A stretch of DNA of 64,000 bases from Providencia zhijiangensis (GCF_030315915.2 NZ_CP135990.1:3658001-3722000); one strand, 5' to 3'. Shown: positions 22,081-33,789, numbered from the stretch's first letter. Notes: a model not told the origin generated them from the sequence alone. Program-made: numbers and translations.

Positions 22081-22911
22081 ATGAGCAAAATGACACCTTC
22101 AACACTGACAGGTCAGTGTATATCGGAGTTTCTTGGAACTGCTCTGTTGGTTTTTTTTGGTTTAGGATGTGTCGCAGCTGTACGTATTGCGGGTGCCCAG
22201 TTAGGCCTTTGGGAAATTAGTGTGATTTGGGGCTTCGGCGTCGCGCTGGCAGTTTACCTAACTGCGGGCATCTCTGGCGCTCACTTAAACCCTGCCGTCA
22301 CATTAGCATTATGGTTATTCGCGTGTTTCGATAAGCGAAAAGTAGTTCCTTACATTATCGCTCAAATGCTCGGGGGCTTTTGTGCTGCTGCCCTAGTTTA
22401 CTCCATGTATTCCCCTGTCTTTTTCGATTACGAACAAGTTCACCATATTGTTCGTGGCACGCAAGAAAGTTTATTTACTGCGGGTGTCTTCTCAACTTAC
22501 CCTGCGCCACAAATCAGCGTGCTCCACGCATTCTTTATTGAAGTGGTGATTGCCGCCATTTTAGTCTGCTTAATTTTAGGTTTAACCGATGATGGTAACG
22601 GTGTTCCTAAAGGTCCATTAGCGCCATTATTGATTGGTATCTTAATTGCGGTTATCGGCGGCTCTTTTGGTCCATTGACTGGATTCGCCTTAAACCCAGC
22701 GCGTGACTTTGGCCCGAAAGTCGTGGCTTATTTAGCCGGATGGGGTGATATTGCCCTGACAGGTGGACGTGATATTCCTTATTTCCTTGTCCCATTGACT
22801 GCACCGATTGTTGGTGGTTTGCTAGGGGCATTCGGTTATCGCAAATTAATTGGTCGCCATCTGCCTTGCATGACTTGCGAGTCTGATGAAGAAGAGAAAA
22901 AATCCTCTTAA
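22081..22911 (+). CDS. glpF: Glycerol uptake facilitator GlpF
   Basis: Aquaglyceroporin of the inner membrane that lets glycerol diffuse in. The 276 residues have six spans and two half-helices, each with an NPA box (HLNPAVT at 70-72, ALNPARD at 205-207). The second box is followed by Arg and Asp, as in glycerol-conducting family members. glpK follows 70 bases later and traps the glycerol by phosphorylation. Confidence 0.97.
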   Translation: MSKMTPSTLTGQCISEFLGTALLVFFGLGCVAAVRIAGAQLGLWEISVIWGFGVALAVYLTAGISGAHLNPAVTLALWLFACFDKRKVVPYIIAQMLGGFCAAALVYSMYSPVFFDYEQVHHIVRGTQESLFTAGVFSTYPAPQISVLHAFFIEVVIAAILVCLILGLTDDGNGVPKGPLAPLLIGILIAVIGGSFGPLTGFALNPARDFGPKVVAYLAGWGDIALTGGRDIPYFLVPLTAPIVGGLLGAFGYRKLIGRHLPCMTCESDEEEKKSS

Positions 22912-22978
22912 TACCGTTTCTTATTTCCAAAACTGGGTTTACTTAAAACCAGATTAACCCATTGCTGAACAGGTTTAA

Positions 22979-24508
<1,530 letters not shown>

Positions 24509-24564
24509 TTTTTCGGTATCACGACATATATTGCTAAACAAAATATATTGCGAAACAAACAGTC

Positions 24565-24592
24565 AAAGCAGTGCTCCGGCACTGCTTTTTTT
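24565..24592 (+). terminator. glpFK terminator
   Basis: Stem AAAGCAGTGC / GCACTGCTTT with loop TCCG followed by a run of T, about 56 bases after glpK. Confidence 0.9.
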
Positions 24593-24767
24593 ATGAGGTT
24601 TTCCCATCAAACCACACCGGTAATTAGCTAATAAATAAAAAGGCAATTATCAGACGAATAATAAATTAGAAAGAAGTCACCCACTTATCTAGAATTCACT
24701 CCCGCAATAACTTTTTATGAACAAATTCGTTCATAAACAACCATTTTCATTTTTTGGAGCTTTGGTT

Positions 24768-27700
24768 ATGGATAACCGCAAAAAATACCCTTTTAACACC
24801 ACCAATTCGCGCACTGTACAACTTATCTCTCATGCCCAACAACAAGGACATCTCCAATTTGGTAACTACAACGCACGAGGGCGTGTCGTCAGAATTCATA
24901 CAGACAGCTTTTTTCTTGATGGATTAAGTGCCAATCCTCAACAAACTCACTCAGGGCGAGCTGCATTTGAACTGACAAATTGGTTAATGGATAAGCCTCG
25001 ATTATTTGGTGAGCAGCGCCAAAATTACTTACTAAGTACCTTGGATAAAAATGATTTTTCCGGTTTCTCCTTCCACCCACAGCATGGCCTATGGGTAGAT
25101 AGCTTCCATTCCTCTCATCAATGGCGTGATGGTGAACCTCGTTCCCAAGCGCAACTTGCCGATGCACTTCTACCTAGTGGGCAGTGGAATCGCCACTACG
25201 ATACCGTCATTCTTGCCAGCGATGCCAATGACCAACAAGTTGACATTATTCGCCACTGGCTGGAGCTAACCGGCGGCAGTGTCATTATTATTGAGGATGA
25301 CGAGAAAACGGTTTCACTGCCCATTCAGCAGCTACTTAACGAAGTAGAAAATATCGATATTAATAACGTTTCTCAGCCAACCTACTCCTCGCTCCAAAAG
25401 CCAGGTATGCAGGTAACAGCCTACCAATCCACATCCCATGGAATAGAAAAAAATACCTTCACCATCTCTAACTTGACTCACTATGCTAGCGGCTTACCTG
25501 AAAGCTCATCATTCACCGTTTGGGTCTATGAAGGAACTCTCACTGTACCTAAATCTGAAAATATTCGCATTTATCTGGACACGTTGTACCACAGTGAAGA
25601 TTTTACCTTCGAGGTCAACCAACAGACTCGAAAAATGACTCAAGATGATGAATTTGCTGAAATTATTATCGCAAAGTCGAAAGCTGATCAGCAAATACCG
25701 TTTAAAATCACCACGACAACCGGGGGACTGCCGCCAGAAATACGTTTAGGTTGGGGCTTCCCAGATGATGATGAAATCCAATTTATCCCTGACCATGCTA
25801 TTCATCACGCTCCGCAAACAACGTCGAGTTTGCCCTCATTAGCACCATTACCTAAGCTGCAAACGACATTTAACGCCCACGGTTTTCAACAGCGTGTTTC
25901 ACTACCCGCTTTATCAATAAATACACTGACATTAACCGAAGAGACGTTGCAAAATAGCCACTATTTTTCGATGATACTCAACAGCTCACGAGAAACTATC
26001 GCCCTACGTCTGGATGATATCGAACTTTCCCGCCAAGATTCTTGGGATGCGCTCGCCTCAGAAATCGAGCTCCATGTTAATCAACAGCTGGCCCGTCTTG
26101 AATTGCCATCTATTTCCATGCGTTATGCAAACCACCAGCTAGTCATTGATTGTAATGGTATGCAGGTTTCACAGTTTCAGCTGAAAAATCAATCTACTCA
26201 CCCAATTCTCATTGCTAAAAACCCAAATGGCGTCACCAACCAATTCGTCATTGGAGCAATAATTGGCAACCTTCCACATCACGAAGAAATCGACTATTTC
26301 CAATTGATTGAAGCACCGTTATTTGGGGAAGTTGAACTTAATAAAGATACAGGCGAGTGGCAATATCAACCAAATAGCCACCAAGCGTTTAAAGGACATG
26401 ACCAGTTTGATGTTGTGGCAGTGATGAAAAATGGCGCTATTTCTGCCCCCATGTCGATTCAATTGCAAGCCGAAGATGCCCCCCAACTTTCTATTCCTGG
26501 GCAACGTACATTTTCACTACCCGACCCCATTTACCACCAGCCCCAACGCCGTCACCAGCCAGTTCCGAATGATATGCAGGTTCATGGTATCCAGTTAGCG
26601 CAGACGCATTTATTATCGCCAAATTCCCCTTATTTTGGTTTAACCGCCAATCGCTGGGCATTACTCAAAGTCGATATCACCAGCCAAACCGCCAGAAATG
26701 CCCCTGATATTGTCGCGATAATTCGCAATAAACAAGGTGACGAACTGGAGCGTATTGTTTTGACAGGCCCAATAATGCTTCCCTCGCAACTAAACGAGAA
26801 ACCGACGACACCGAGTATTAATGCTCAACATTTTCATCACCAAAGTTACACCGCCCCCATAAAAGGCAAATGGGTACAACCAGGCATGCAAATCCAGATA
26901 ATGGCTGGAGATCAACCCATCATTCAACCATACACCAATGCTGAAGGGCTTTTTTCACCGACGATAAAGTCTGTTACCCCGATGACGACTCACGTCACGC
27001 ATACAAGCTTATATCGTGACGGGCATGGGATTTATAATTATTCGCCACTGAGTTGGGGATTAGAGGCCACCGCCAAGCTGCCAACCCACGAATTCACACT
27101 ATTTAGCTACCCATCACTGAGCCAGAATATGGGACTTTATCCTTATATTGTTAAGGATAAAAAAGGCTATATAGACACCTCAACGTTAGTGCACCCTCAG
27201 TATGATGCCCCTAAAAACATTCCAGAAGCATCGATGTCCCAAATTGATTGGGCCTATTCGGATAGCCAAAGAGCCGCACGACGCACTCTGCTCTATTCCG
27301 AATTTTTCTACTCTTCCATTGAACATTTAGCCATGTCAGGGGGAACCGCGCGAACCATTGGGCTCGCAACTCACAACTTTGGAGGGGGGATCACCAAACC
27401 CAGCATTCTGTGGCATGAAGTTTTTGGACATGGGCTAAGTTTAGGACATACCACAAAAGAAGGTTATCCCTATCACCCTGAAAATCATGGTGAAAATATG
27501 GCATTTGATCAATATCGTCAGCAATACACGACGTATCGCCAACAAAATCAAACTGATGAAATCATCCCTGCGATGTACCCCGCCGATTACCCACATTACA
27601 CCGATCAGTATGATGCTTTTCTCGCCCATTCAGATTATTTGACCCAGCAGGCGCAGGACTTTCTGGCCAATATTGATGAAAACGCGGTAGAGCGTAAATA

Positions 27701-28748
27701 CCAACCCGTCTATCAACTAACGGGGATTTTTTTGCCACTATCGGACGGAAAATTACACCCCTATAGCTACCTAACCATCACTCAAACCATCGGACATGTG
27801 ATCCAAAAAGATCATTTCGATTCCCCGCATAGTTTGACGATCACTTATGTCACGCCATCCGGATTACTCACTGAAACCCTCAAGGTTTCACTGAAAGGTA
27901 ATGAAATCAACCTCAGTATCGCCAATAAAGGGGAGTTAGTTAGCCTAGATATCCTCAAAACTGAAAATGGCACAGAAACCACGGTTTATCAGTATAAAAA
28001 TCCAGAATCGCTGGCAAATCGCTTATTTATTTATGGGGATGGAAAAACAATACCAGAAAACTTACAGATGGATAATTATTGGCGCGGCAGCAAACTGTTT
28101 TGGTCGGTGAGTGAAGATAACCAAGCTTTGTGTGCAAAATGGGTCGAAAATGGGCGATTAAACCTGCAATACTTTTCATTAGACCCATCGCAGCCCCTTG
28201 TGGATACTAAAGCAACATTTATCCCTCTCAATCATTTTGATTTATATGAGGAAAACTCATCCACATCATTCCCTCAACTGGCAGTCCTATCCGATGTTCA
28301 GTTACTGTCTGATGTGCAACTGAATCAACAAATTGATATTGGCAAATTAGCATCATCGAGCAATACCTACTGGGTAGCCATCTGCCTTTACGATGAGCAA
28401 GGTAAAATTCAAGAATATGCACCTATAGAGCCTTGGTATCTTTCAGATCAAGATGGCATTTTGACGGTAAAAGGCACGCTAGACAGTACCCCAGATTTAC
28501 ATATTGCAGGGATCAAAGTGTATATCGACCGACATTTGCAGGACGATGTTGAAGCTAGCTCTGTATGGATACAGCAAAATGACCAAGGCACTCTTGCAGA
28601 AAACCGAGAATTTCTCAATTATGACCGTCCCGTGGAATTTAATGCACTGATTTCACAGATGGTGGGAATGAAAGAAGACGCTATCCATGCACAACAGAAT
28701 GCAGCCCAATGGGTTGAAGCTACGCAATTTATTCCATTAGTTGCATAA
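24768..28748 (+). CDS. Large zincin-like metalloprotease with HExxxH motif, possibly related to M66 (StcE/TagA)
   Basis: A 1326-residue protein that I cannot name. The zinc-site candidate is WHEVFGHGLSLGH: H883, E884, H888, H894. This is HExxxH plus a third His, one residue longer than the HExxHxxGxxH of M66 proteases, which it otherwise resembles. Residues 140-180 (YDTVILASDANDQQ...GGSVIIIEDDE) look like a Rossmann or GATase-like fold. A segment near 500-570 resembles a cadherin/VCBS-like beta domain (FGEVELNKDTGEWQYQPNS), and the C-terminal third is beta-rich. No signal peptide or membrane span is visible. The ATG at 24768 has GGAG at good spacing; an ATG 17 codons upstream lacks a site. 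It occupies the position of glpX. Confidence 0.6.
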   Translation: MDNRKKYPFNTTNSRTVQLISHAQQQGHLQFGNYNARGRVVRIHTDSFFLDGLSANPQQTHSGRAAFELTNWLMDKPRLFGEQRQNYLLSTLDKNDFSGFSFHPQHGLWVDSFHSSHQWRDGEPRSQAQLADALLPSGQWNRHYDTVILASDANDQQVDIIRHWLELTGGSVIIIEDDEKTVSLPIQQLLNEVENIDINNVSQPTYSSLQKPGMQVTAYQSTSHGIEKNTFTISNLTHYASGLPESSSFTVWVYEGTLTVPKSENIRIYLDTLYHSEDFTFEVNQQTRKMTQDDEFAEIIIAKSKADQQIPFKITTTTGGLPPEIRLGWGFPDDDEIQFIPDHAIHHAPQTTSSLPSLAPLPKLQTTFNAHGFQQRVSLPALSINTLTLTEETLQNSHYFSMILNSSRETIALRLDDIELSRQDSWDALASEIELHVNQQLARLELPSISMRYANHQLVIDCNGMQVSQFQLKNQSTHPILIAKNPNGVTNQFVIGAIIGNLPHHEEIDYFQLIEAPLFGEVELNKDTGEWQYQPNSHQAFKGHDQFDVVAVMKNGAISAPMSIQLQAEDAPQLSIPGQRTFSLPDPIYHQPQRRHQPVPNDMQVHGIQLAQTHLLSPNSPYFGLTANRWALLKVDITSQTARNAPDIVAIIRNKQGDELERIVLTGPIMLPSQLNEKPTTPSINAQHFHHQSYTAPIKGKWVQPGMQIQIMAGDQPIIQPYTNAEGLFSPTIKSVTPMTTHVTHTSLYRDGHGIYNYSPLSWGLEATAKLPTHEFTLFSYPSLSQNMGLYPYIVKDKKGYIDTSTLVHPQYDAPKNIPEASMSQIDWAYSDSQRAARRTLLYSEFFYSSIEHLAMSGGTARTIGLATHNFGGGITKPSILWHEVFGHGLSLGHTTKEGYPYHPENHGENMAFDQYRQQYTTYRQQNQTDEIIPAMYPADYPHYTDQYDAFLAHSDYLTQQAQDFLANIDENAVERKYQPVYQLTGIFLPLSDGKLHPYSYLTITQTIGHVIQKDHFDSPHSLTITYVTPSGLLTETLKVSLKGNEINLSIANKGELVSLDILKTENGTETTVYQYKNPESLANRLFIYGDGKTIPENLQMDNYWRGSKLFWSVSEDNQALCAKWVENGRLNLQYFSLDPSQPLVDTKATFIPLNHFDLYEENSSTSFPQLAVLSDVQLLSDVQLNQQIDIGKLASSSNTYWVAICLYDEQGKIQEYAPIEPWYLSDQDGILTVKGTLDSTPDLHIAGIKVYIDRHLQDDVEASSVWIQQNDQGTLAENREFLNYDRPVEFNALISQMVGMKEDAIHAQQNAAQWVEATQFIPLVA

Positions 28749-28752
28749 TAAA

Positions 28753-28776
28753 TCAGGGGGCTTATTTGCCCCCTGA
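28753..28776. terminator. Hairpin between convergent genes
   Basis: Nine-bp GC-rich stem (TCAGGGGGC / GCCCCCTGA) in the short gap between the metalloprotease gene and emrD, whose 3' ends face each other. It lacks a strong T tract on either side. Confidence 0.6.
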
Positions 28777-28785
28777 ACATGAATA

Positions 28786-29970
28786 TTAAACCATACGCTC
28801 GGTATGGCTCATTCGGCGTGCCAGCGGTAACCAACACAGCACCACCAACATCGACATCAAGAACATCAGCAAGCCAAGGCTAAACTGGCCATTTTGTGGC
28901 ATCAATGCGGAAACCCACGTTGCCACACCAGAACCCACGTTCTGTAAACCACCCACTAATGCCCCCGCAGCCCCCGCTAAATAGGGGAAAGGTTCCATCG
29001 CACCAGTAGTCGCCAACGGGAATAACATCCCTGCACCAAAGAAGAAAAGCGCAGCAGGCACTAATAATGTCCATGTGTTCATGATGCCAAACCAACCCGG
29101 CACCCACATCATGATGCCCGCAGCCAAACAAATGAGTACCGACTGCCACATCAAGGTGGAGAAATTCTTACCTTCACGCCCCGCATACCAAGCACCAAAG
29201 AACGCCGCAGGAATAGGCAGAATAAACAGAATACTGACGGTAATACTGCTTAGCCCTAACACGCCGCCCATCAATACACCACTACAGGCTTCGAAAACTG
29301 CGATCCCAGCAAGTGCACCAATCAGCATCGTCAAATACGACAGAAACGAACCGTTAGATAATAATTCACGGTATGACGCCACTAAATTATGCTTTTCAGG
29401 TGAAATAGGACGAGTTTCCGGCATCCAGCGATACATACTGAACAACACCCCGCCACCCAATAGGAATAAGAAAATATAACAAGCGTGCCAGCCAAAGAAG
29501 TGCGCCAGTATCCCACCAAACATAGGCGCTAACAGTGGGCTCACTAACACCCCCATATTGAGCAGACTATTGGCGTAACGTAGCGCGGTGCCTTTATACA
29601 GGTCGCGCGGCATGGTTCTCACCATCACTCCCGCAACCCCTGTACCTAAACCTTGTAAACCACTCGCAACTGTCAATACAGTCAATGTTGGGGCAAAAAT
29701 GGCGACAATCGTTGAAACTAAGAAGATAGATAACCCAGCTAAAATCACCGGACGGCGACCAATTTGGTCAGATAACGGACCATATAGTAGCTGAGAGAAA
29801 CCATAAGAAAACAGATACGCCGCCATAACGCGCTGTACGGCACCCGAAGGCTCGCCGAAATACACCGCAATTTCAGCAATAACAGGGACATAAACAGTTT
29901 GAGTCATTTGCCCAACCGCAGCGAGGGCAATCAACATTAATAACAGATTAAAATTTTCAAGCTTTCTCAT
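28786..29970 (-). CDS. emrD: Multidrug efflux MFS transporter EmrD
   Basis: Twelve-span major facilitator drug/proton antiporter of the DHA1 family. At 394 residues it equals E. coli EmrD. It shares GQMTQTVYVPVIAEIA, YGPLSDQIGRRPVILAGLSIF (motif A), the SILFILPIPAAFFGAWYAGR stretch and a near-identical C terminus (CWLPLARRMSH). The ATG at 29970 (MRKLENFN) is chosen over a GTG five codons earlier. E. coli keeps emrD elsewhere on the chromosome, so its place here is specific to this lineage. Confidence 0.93.
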   Translation of the reverse strand: MRKLENFNLLLMLIALAAVGQMTQTVYVPVIAEIAVYFGEPSGAVQRVMAAYLFSYGFSQLLYGPLSDQIGRRPVILAGLSIFLVSTIVAIFAPTLTVLTVASGLQGLGTGVAGVMVRTMPRDLYKGTALRYANSLLNMGVLVSPLLAPMFGGILAHFFGWHACYIFLFLLGGGVLFSMYRWMPETRPISPEKHNLVASYRELLSNGSFLSYLTMLIGALAGIAVFEACSGVLMGGVLGLSSITVSILFILPIPAAFFGAWYAGREGKNFSTLMWQSVLICLAAGIMMWVPGWFGIMNTWTLLVPAALFFFGAGMLFPLATTGAMEPFPYLAGAAGALVGGLQNVGSGVATWVSALMPQNGQFSLGLLMFLMSMLVVLCWLPLARRMSHTERMV

Positions 29971-30412
29971 TTTGCTCTCAGACACTCACAATTCCTGAGC
30001 ACACAATAGCGCCGTATTATTAAAGTTTAATAACACGAACGCTTGCACTTAGGATTAAATAATAGATTTTTGTTCGTTGTTTTGCCCATTACATTGGAAT
30101 TATATAACTAGCAAACAATTGATGTTGTTCTTGTGTGATAAAGATAACAAAATTTATGAATTTTTCGAGGTAGAACACCATTTTAATTTACTTCGCGTTG
30201 GCAGTAATATTCGCCACCTCTGTCAACTTAAATGTACATTAAAATTACCAAACTCCCCATTTGCAGAACAATCCACTAAAACACTTTATCGATAAGCATA
30301 AACAATGAACTGATCTAGTATGAAATCCTATTAAGTTCAGCAATGTATATCTTAAATAATTCACACTGTTGAATACTTTCTCTGAGGTTTTTTCGATAAG
30401 AGGGACAAATTT
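29971..30412. other. Divergent intergenic region emrD / fpr
   Basis: 442 AT-rich bases that must hold the promoters of emrD and fpr. A short open frame at 30077-30295 has no visible domain or ribosome site. I looked for a SoxS box ahead of fpr and found only a poor match. Confidence 0.5.
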
Positions 30413-31159
30413 ATGGCGAATTGGGTAACAGGTCGGGTGGTTGAAGCCAAATATTGGACAGAAACCTTGTTTAGTTTAGTGGTAGATGCGCCTATTCAAC
30501 CGTTTATTGCAGGACAATTTGCTAAACTCGCCCTTGAAGTTAATGGGGAACGCGTTGCCCGCGCCTACTCTTATGTGAATGCTCCCAGCGACAACCGCCT
30601 TGAATTCTATTTCGTCATCGTTCCCAATGGAAAACTGAGCCCGAAGCTCGCTGAGCTACAAGTCGGCGATACACTGCAAATCACCGATGAGGCTTCTGGC
30701 TTCTTTGTACTGGATGAAATTCCTGAATGCAAACATCTTTGGATGCTTTCGACAGGTACGGCTATTGGTCCATTTCTCTCTATTTTACAAGAGAATAAAG
30801 GGCTAGAGCGCTTCGAAAAAATCGTCTTACTGCATGCCGTGCGTTACCAAAAAGATCTGAGCTACCTGCCGCTCATGCAGCAATTAGAGCAGCAATTCCA
30901 AGGGAAATTACGCATTGTCACCGTCGTGAGTCGTGAACATGCCCCCGGCTCTCTATATGGGCGGGTTCCCGCATTAATTGAAGATCATCAATTGGAAAAA
31001 TTTGTTGGGTTGCCGATTGATGCAGAAAATTGCCACATTATGTTGTGCGGCAACCCAGAAATGGTGCGAGATACACGGGATAAACTCAAAGAAACCCACG
31101 GGTTAGTTAAACATTTACGCCGTAAACCGGGGCATATCACCAGCGAACAGTACTGGTAA
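30413..31159 (+). CDS. fpr: Ferredoxin/flavodoxin-NADP(+) reductase
   Basis: FAD enzyme that moves electrons between NADPH and flavodoxin or ferredoxin, supporting radical-SAM enzymes and oxidative stress defence. The 248 residues include the FAD-binding RAYSYVNAP, the NADP-binding STGTAIGPFLS and MLCGNPEMV, and a C-terminal EQYW, where the terminal Trp stacks in the subfamily. A weakly purine-rich leader (AAGAGGGACAAATTT) provides the ribosome site. It starts the conserved fpr-DUF805-DUF1454-tpiA block. Confidence 0.96.
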   Translation: MANWVTGRVVEAKYWTETLFSLVVDAPIQPFIAGQFAKLALEVNGERVARAYSYVNAPSDNRLEFYFVIVPNGKLSPKLAELQVGDTLQITDEASGFFVLDEIPECKHLWMLSTGTAIGPFLSILQENKGLERFEKIVLLHAVRYQKDLSYLPLMQQLEQQFQGKLRIVTVVSREHAPGSLYGRVPALIEDHQLEKFVGLPIDAENCHIMLCGNPEMVRDTRDKLKETHGLVKHLRRKPGHITSEQYW

Positions 31160-31170
31160 TAACCTAACGA

Positions 31171-31593
31171 TTAAGACAGATAATCCACTTTATCTGTCTT
31201 TTTCCCATACGGATTCTCACCTTCCATTCCCACAAAAACGCCGCAATCAATCAGCATCATCATCGTGATCAGTAGTGGAAGAAAGCGTCCAATTCCCCAT
31301 TGCCAAATTTCTGCCAATTGACTGACATCGAAGGAAAAAAGGGCAAAAGCTAACACGACTAAAGCAAACCATCCCCCCGGTTTACCTCTATCATGAAGAC
31401 GCTTGGTGAAAATCGCCGCAAGGGGATACAGCAACAAAATAAACAACACCACCACAACGACATCCGGTAATGAAAACGCGTTTTGGAAGAGAGAAATCAG
31501 GGTCATTAAAATAAAACAGCCTGCTACACCCGCCCAAAATGGTCGCCGTCCAATTCTGCCTTTAAAGGAAAAAGCCCATTGTAGTAATGTCAT
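31171..31593 (-). CDS. yiiR: DUF805 inner-membrane protein (YiiR-like)
   Basis: A 140-residue membrane protein with about four spans. It opens with LLQWAFSFKGRIGRRPFW, the DUF805 signature (short hydrophobic start followed by basic residues and aromatic FW). KRLHDRGKPGGWF is a second typical motif. E. coli yiiR sits at the same place between fpr and yiiQ, in the same inverted orientation. The function of this family is unknown. Confidence 0.85.
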   Translation of the reverse strand: MTLLQWAFSFKGRIGRRPFWAGVAGCFILMTLISLFQNAFSLPDVVVVVLFILLLYPLAAIFTKRLHDRGKPGGWFALVVLAFALFSFDVSQLAEIWQWGIGRFLPLLITMMMLIDCGVFVGMEGENPYGKKTDKVDYLS

Positions 31594-31633
31594 TGTGTGT
31601 AATCCTGATACAATATTAATCTCTGAAGAATAA

Positions 31634-32272
31634 GTGGCAGAAAAAATGGCTCAACCAATATTCCGTTCCATGTCCATCATCATAACCGCTTTTGTGTGCT
31701 ATTTTCCACAAATGGCACTTTCCCAAAAGGTACCGACGTTACCTGATACCGACTTAAGCGTCGCGTATTTAGCACCTGATGCGCCAACCTTTAATCTCAC
31801 GATCCCAGAGCTACGTAGTCAATTTAATCAAACCTATAAAGATTTGTATCTTCACGAATACAAAGTGATTGCTAGCCAAGATATATCCGCGCCCTACATT
31901 CGTGCCGCATCACGTATTAATCAACAAATATACTCATCTGCCGTCCTCGAACGAGGTAGTGAGAAAATTAAAAGCTTACAAATCACATTATTACCCACGG
32001 ACAACGAAACTGACGCTCAAGAAAATCGCCAATTAATCGAGCGCTATATTATTGCTATTATTCATCAATTTGACCCTAGTGTTTCTCTGGATAAAGCCCC
32101 AGAGCTGACCGCTGCGCTGAACAAGTTTATGGCCAATAAAAACCCAACCCGCGCGGAAGAAGCAAGATTAGGTGCATTGCGATATATTTTGGTAAAAAGT
32201 GACAATAATGTGCTTACTTTTGCTGTTGAACCGATTAAGCTAGAACAACAAGCAAGTGAAAACCGTCAATAA
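31634..32272 (+). CDS. yiiQ: DUF1454 exported protein (YiiQ-like)
   Basis: A 212-residue protein predicted to be exported (hydrophobic stretch SIIITAFVCYFPQMALSQ near the N terminus). The mature part is hydrophilic with a conserved YLAPDAPTFNLTIPELR block. Its place just before tpiA and its length match E. coli YiiQ. The start is uncertain: GTG at 31634, or ATG at 31646 or 31670. Function unknown. Confidence 0.8.
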   Translation: MAEKMAQPIFRSMSIIITAFVCYFPQMALSQKVPTLPDTDLSVAYLAPDAPTFNLTIPELRSQFNQTYKDLYLHEYKVIASQDISAPYIRAASRINQQIYSSAVLERGSEKIKSLQITLLPTDNETDAQENRQLIERYIIAIIHQFDPSVSLDKAPELTAALNKFMANKNPTRAEEARLGALRYILVKSDNNVLTFAVEPIKLEQQASENRQ

Positions 32273-32468
32273 TTGAGAGCAACAAATACGCTAAATGGAT
32301 GATGATCACGCTCTGGCAATAAGCATGATGAAAAGCAAAGCTATTATTATCCATTGTTCCTATAATGCAGGAACAGCGACAGAAACGTCTCGTTGCGCGT
32401 AATACCTTGATCGCGTGATGAAAAACTAATCGATAAATCATTCAAACTTTTTGGTTGGAGGAAATAAC

Positions 32469-33239
32469 ATGCGACATCCATTGGTAATGGGTAACTGGAA
32501 ACTGAACGGCAGTACCCAGATGGTCAATGAACTGATTGCTGGCCTGCGTAACGAACTGAGCAGCGTTGATGGCTGTGACGTAGCAATTGCGCCACCAGCG
32601 ATGTACTTAACTCAAGCTAAACACGCTATCGCAGGCAGCCGCATTGCATTAGGCGCACAAAACGTTGACGTCAACCTGTCTGGCGCATTCACTGGCGAAA
32701 TTTCTGCTGAAATGCTGAAAGATGTCGGTGCAAAATACATCATCATCGGTCACTCAGAGCGCCGTACTTATCACAAAGAAAGTGATGAGTTCGTTGCAAA
32801 ACAATTTGCAGTGCTGAAAGAACAAGGTTTAATCCCAGTTCTGTGTATCGGTGAAAGCGAAGCTGAAAACGAAGCTGGCAAGACTGAAGAAGTTTGTGCT
32901 CGTCAAATCGATGCAGTTCTGAATACATTAGGTGCGGAAGCATTCCAAGGTGCAGTTATCGCTTATGAGCCAATCTGGGCAATCGGAACCGGTAAATCAG
33001 CAACTCCAGCACAAGCACAAGCAGTGCATAAATTTATTCGTAGCCACATTGCGAAAAAAGATGCAGCTGTCGCTGAGCAAGTGATCATTCAATACGGCGG
33101 TTCTGTTAACGCAGGCAACGCGGCTGAGTTATTCACTCAACCAGATATCGATGGTGCTTTAGTGGGCGGCGCGTCCTTAAAAGCTGATGCTTTCGCTGTG
33201 ATTGTTAAAGCAGCAGCAGAAGCAAAAAAAGCAAAATAA
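32469..33239 (+). CDS. tpiA: Triosephosphate isomerase
   Basis: Glycolytic TIM-barrel enzyme interconverting dihydroxyacetone phosphate and glyceraldehyde 3-phosphate. The 256-residue protein has the catalytic Lys in GNWKLNG (K11), His in GHSERR and Glu in [17 protein letters not shown] strong GGAGG site precedes the ATG at 32469. An in-frame GTG-type start six codons earlier overlaps this site and is rejected. Confidence 0.98.
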   Translation: MRHPLVMGNWKLNGSTQMVNELIAGLRNELSSVDGCDVAIAPPAMYLTQAKHAIAGSRIALGAQNVDVNLSGAFTGEISAEMLKDVGAKYIIIGHSERRTYHKESDEFVAKQFAVLKEQGLIPVLCIGESEAENEAGKTEEVCARQIDAVLNTLGAEAFQGAVIAYEPIWAIGTGKSATPAQAQAVHKFIRSHIAKKDAAVAEQVIIQYGGSVNAGNAAELFTQPDIDGALVGGASLKADAFAVIVKAAAEAKKAK

Positions 33240-33267
33240 TTAAATACTCTATTTGATTATTCAATTT

Positions 33268-33306
33268 AACCGTCTATTTAACTTATTTTTAAATAGGCGG
33301 TTTATT
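33268..33306 (+). terminator. tpiA terminator
   Basis: Thirteen-bp stem with one G-U pair (AACCGTCTATTTA / TAAATAGGCGGTT), followed by T-rich sequence, about 30 bases after the stop codon. Confidence 0.85.
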
Positions 33307-33789
33307 TTATCTTCGTTACAGAAAAACCTAAAAATAAAATAATAATAAAAGAATTTAAAAAACCATCAATTAAAAACATAACCCATCTAAATTTATTTAT
33401 TCTCACATTGAAAATAAATGATTATATAAATATAAGACAAACTTCAATCCTATTAAAAACAGAAATAAAAATCGAATAAACACAACCAATTAGATCACTT
33501 TAAATTAGCTAGCCCACTAATTTAACTATCCATAGCATCAAAAAATAACAATAGACAACAGTGAGATAATTCATTTAGATTGCTTGCGTCGGCTCGCCGA
33601 CTTTTCATTATTGATATTTTTTATTCTGTTCTCTTTAAATTAGTAACGTAATAAAAATCAATGGCTCCTTATTAATTATGGTGACGTCCATCTTCAATGA
33701 GTTCGACAGCTTCTTGCTTATTGTAATTAATCTATGAGCCCATTGATTTTCAATCATTAAATAATTAAAGCATTCTATAAAGGATGAAT
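33307..33789. other. Long AT-rich leader/intergenic region before the OmpG-like gene
   Basis: 483 bases, very A-rich up to about 33550. A short GC hairpin GTCGG-CTCG-CCGAC followed by TTTT at 33588-33605 looks like an intrinsic terminator with no gene before it. It could end a small RNA or be an attenuator in a long porin leader. No open frame is convincing. Confidence 0.4.

Noticed and set aside
30077..30295. Small open frame between emrD and fpr
   Set aside because: No ribosome site or domain; lies in a divergent promoter region.
30250..30300. Possible SoxS box upstream of fpr
   Set aside because: GCAG and CTAAAAC blocks are present, but spacing does not fit the soxbox consensus.
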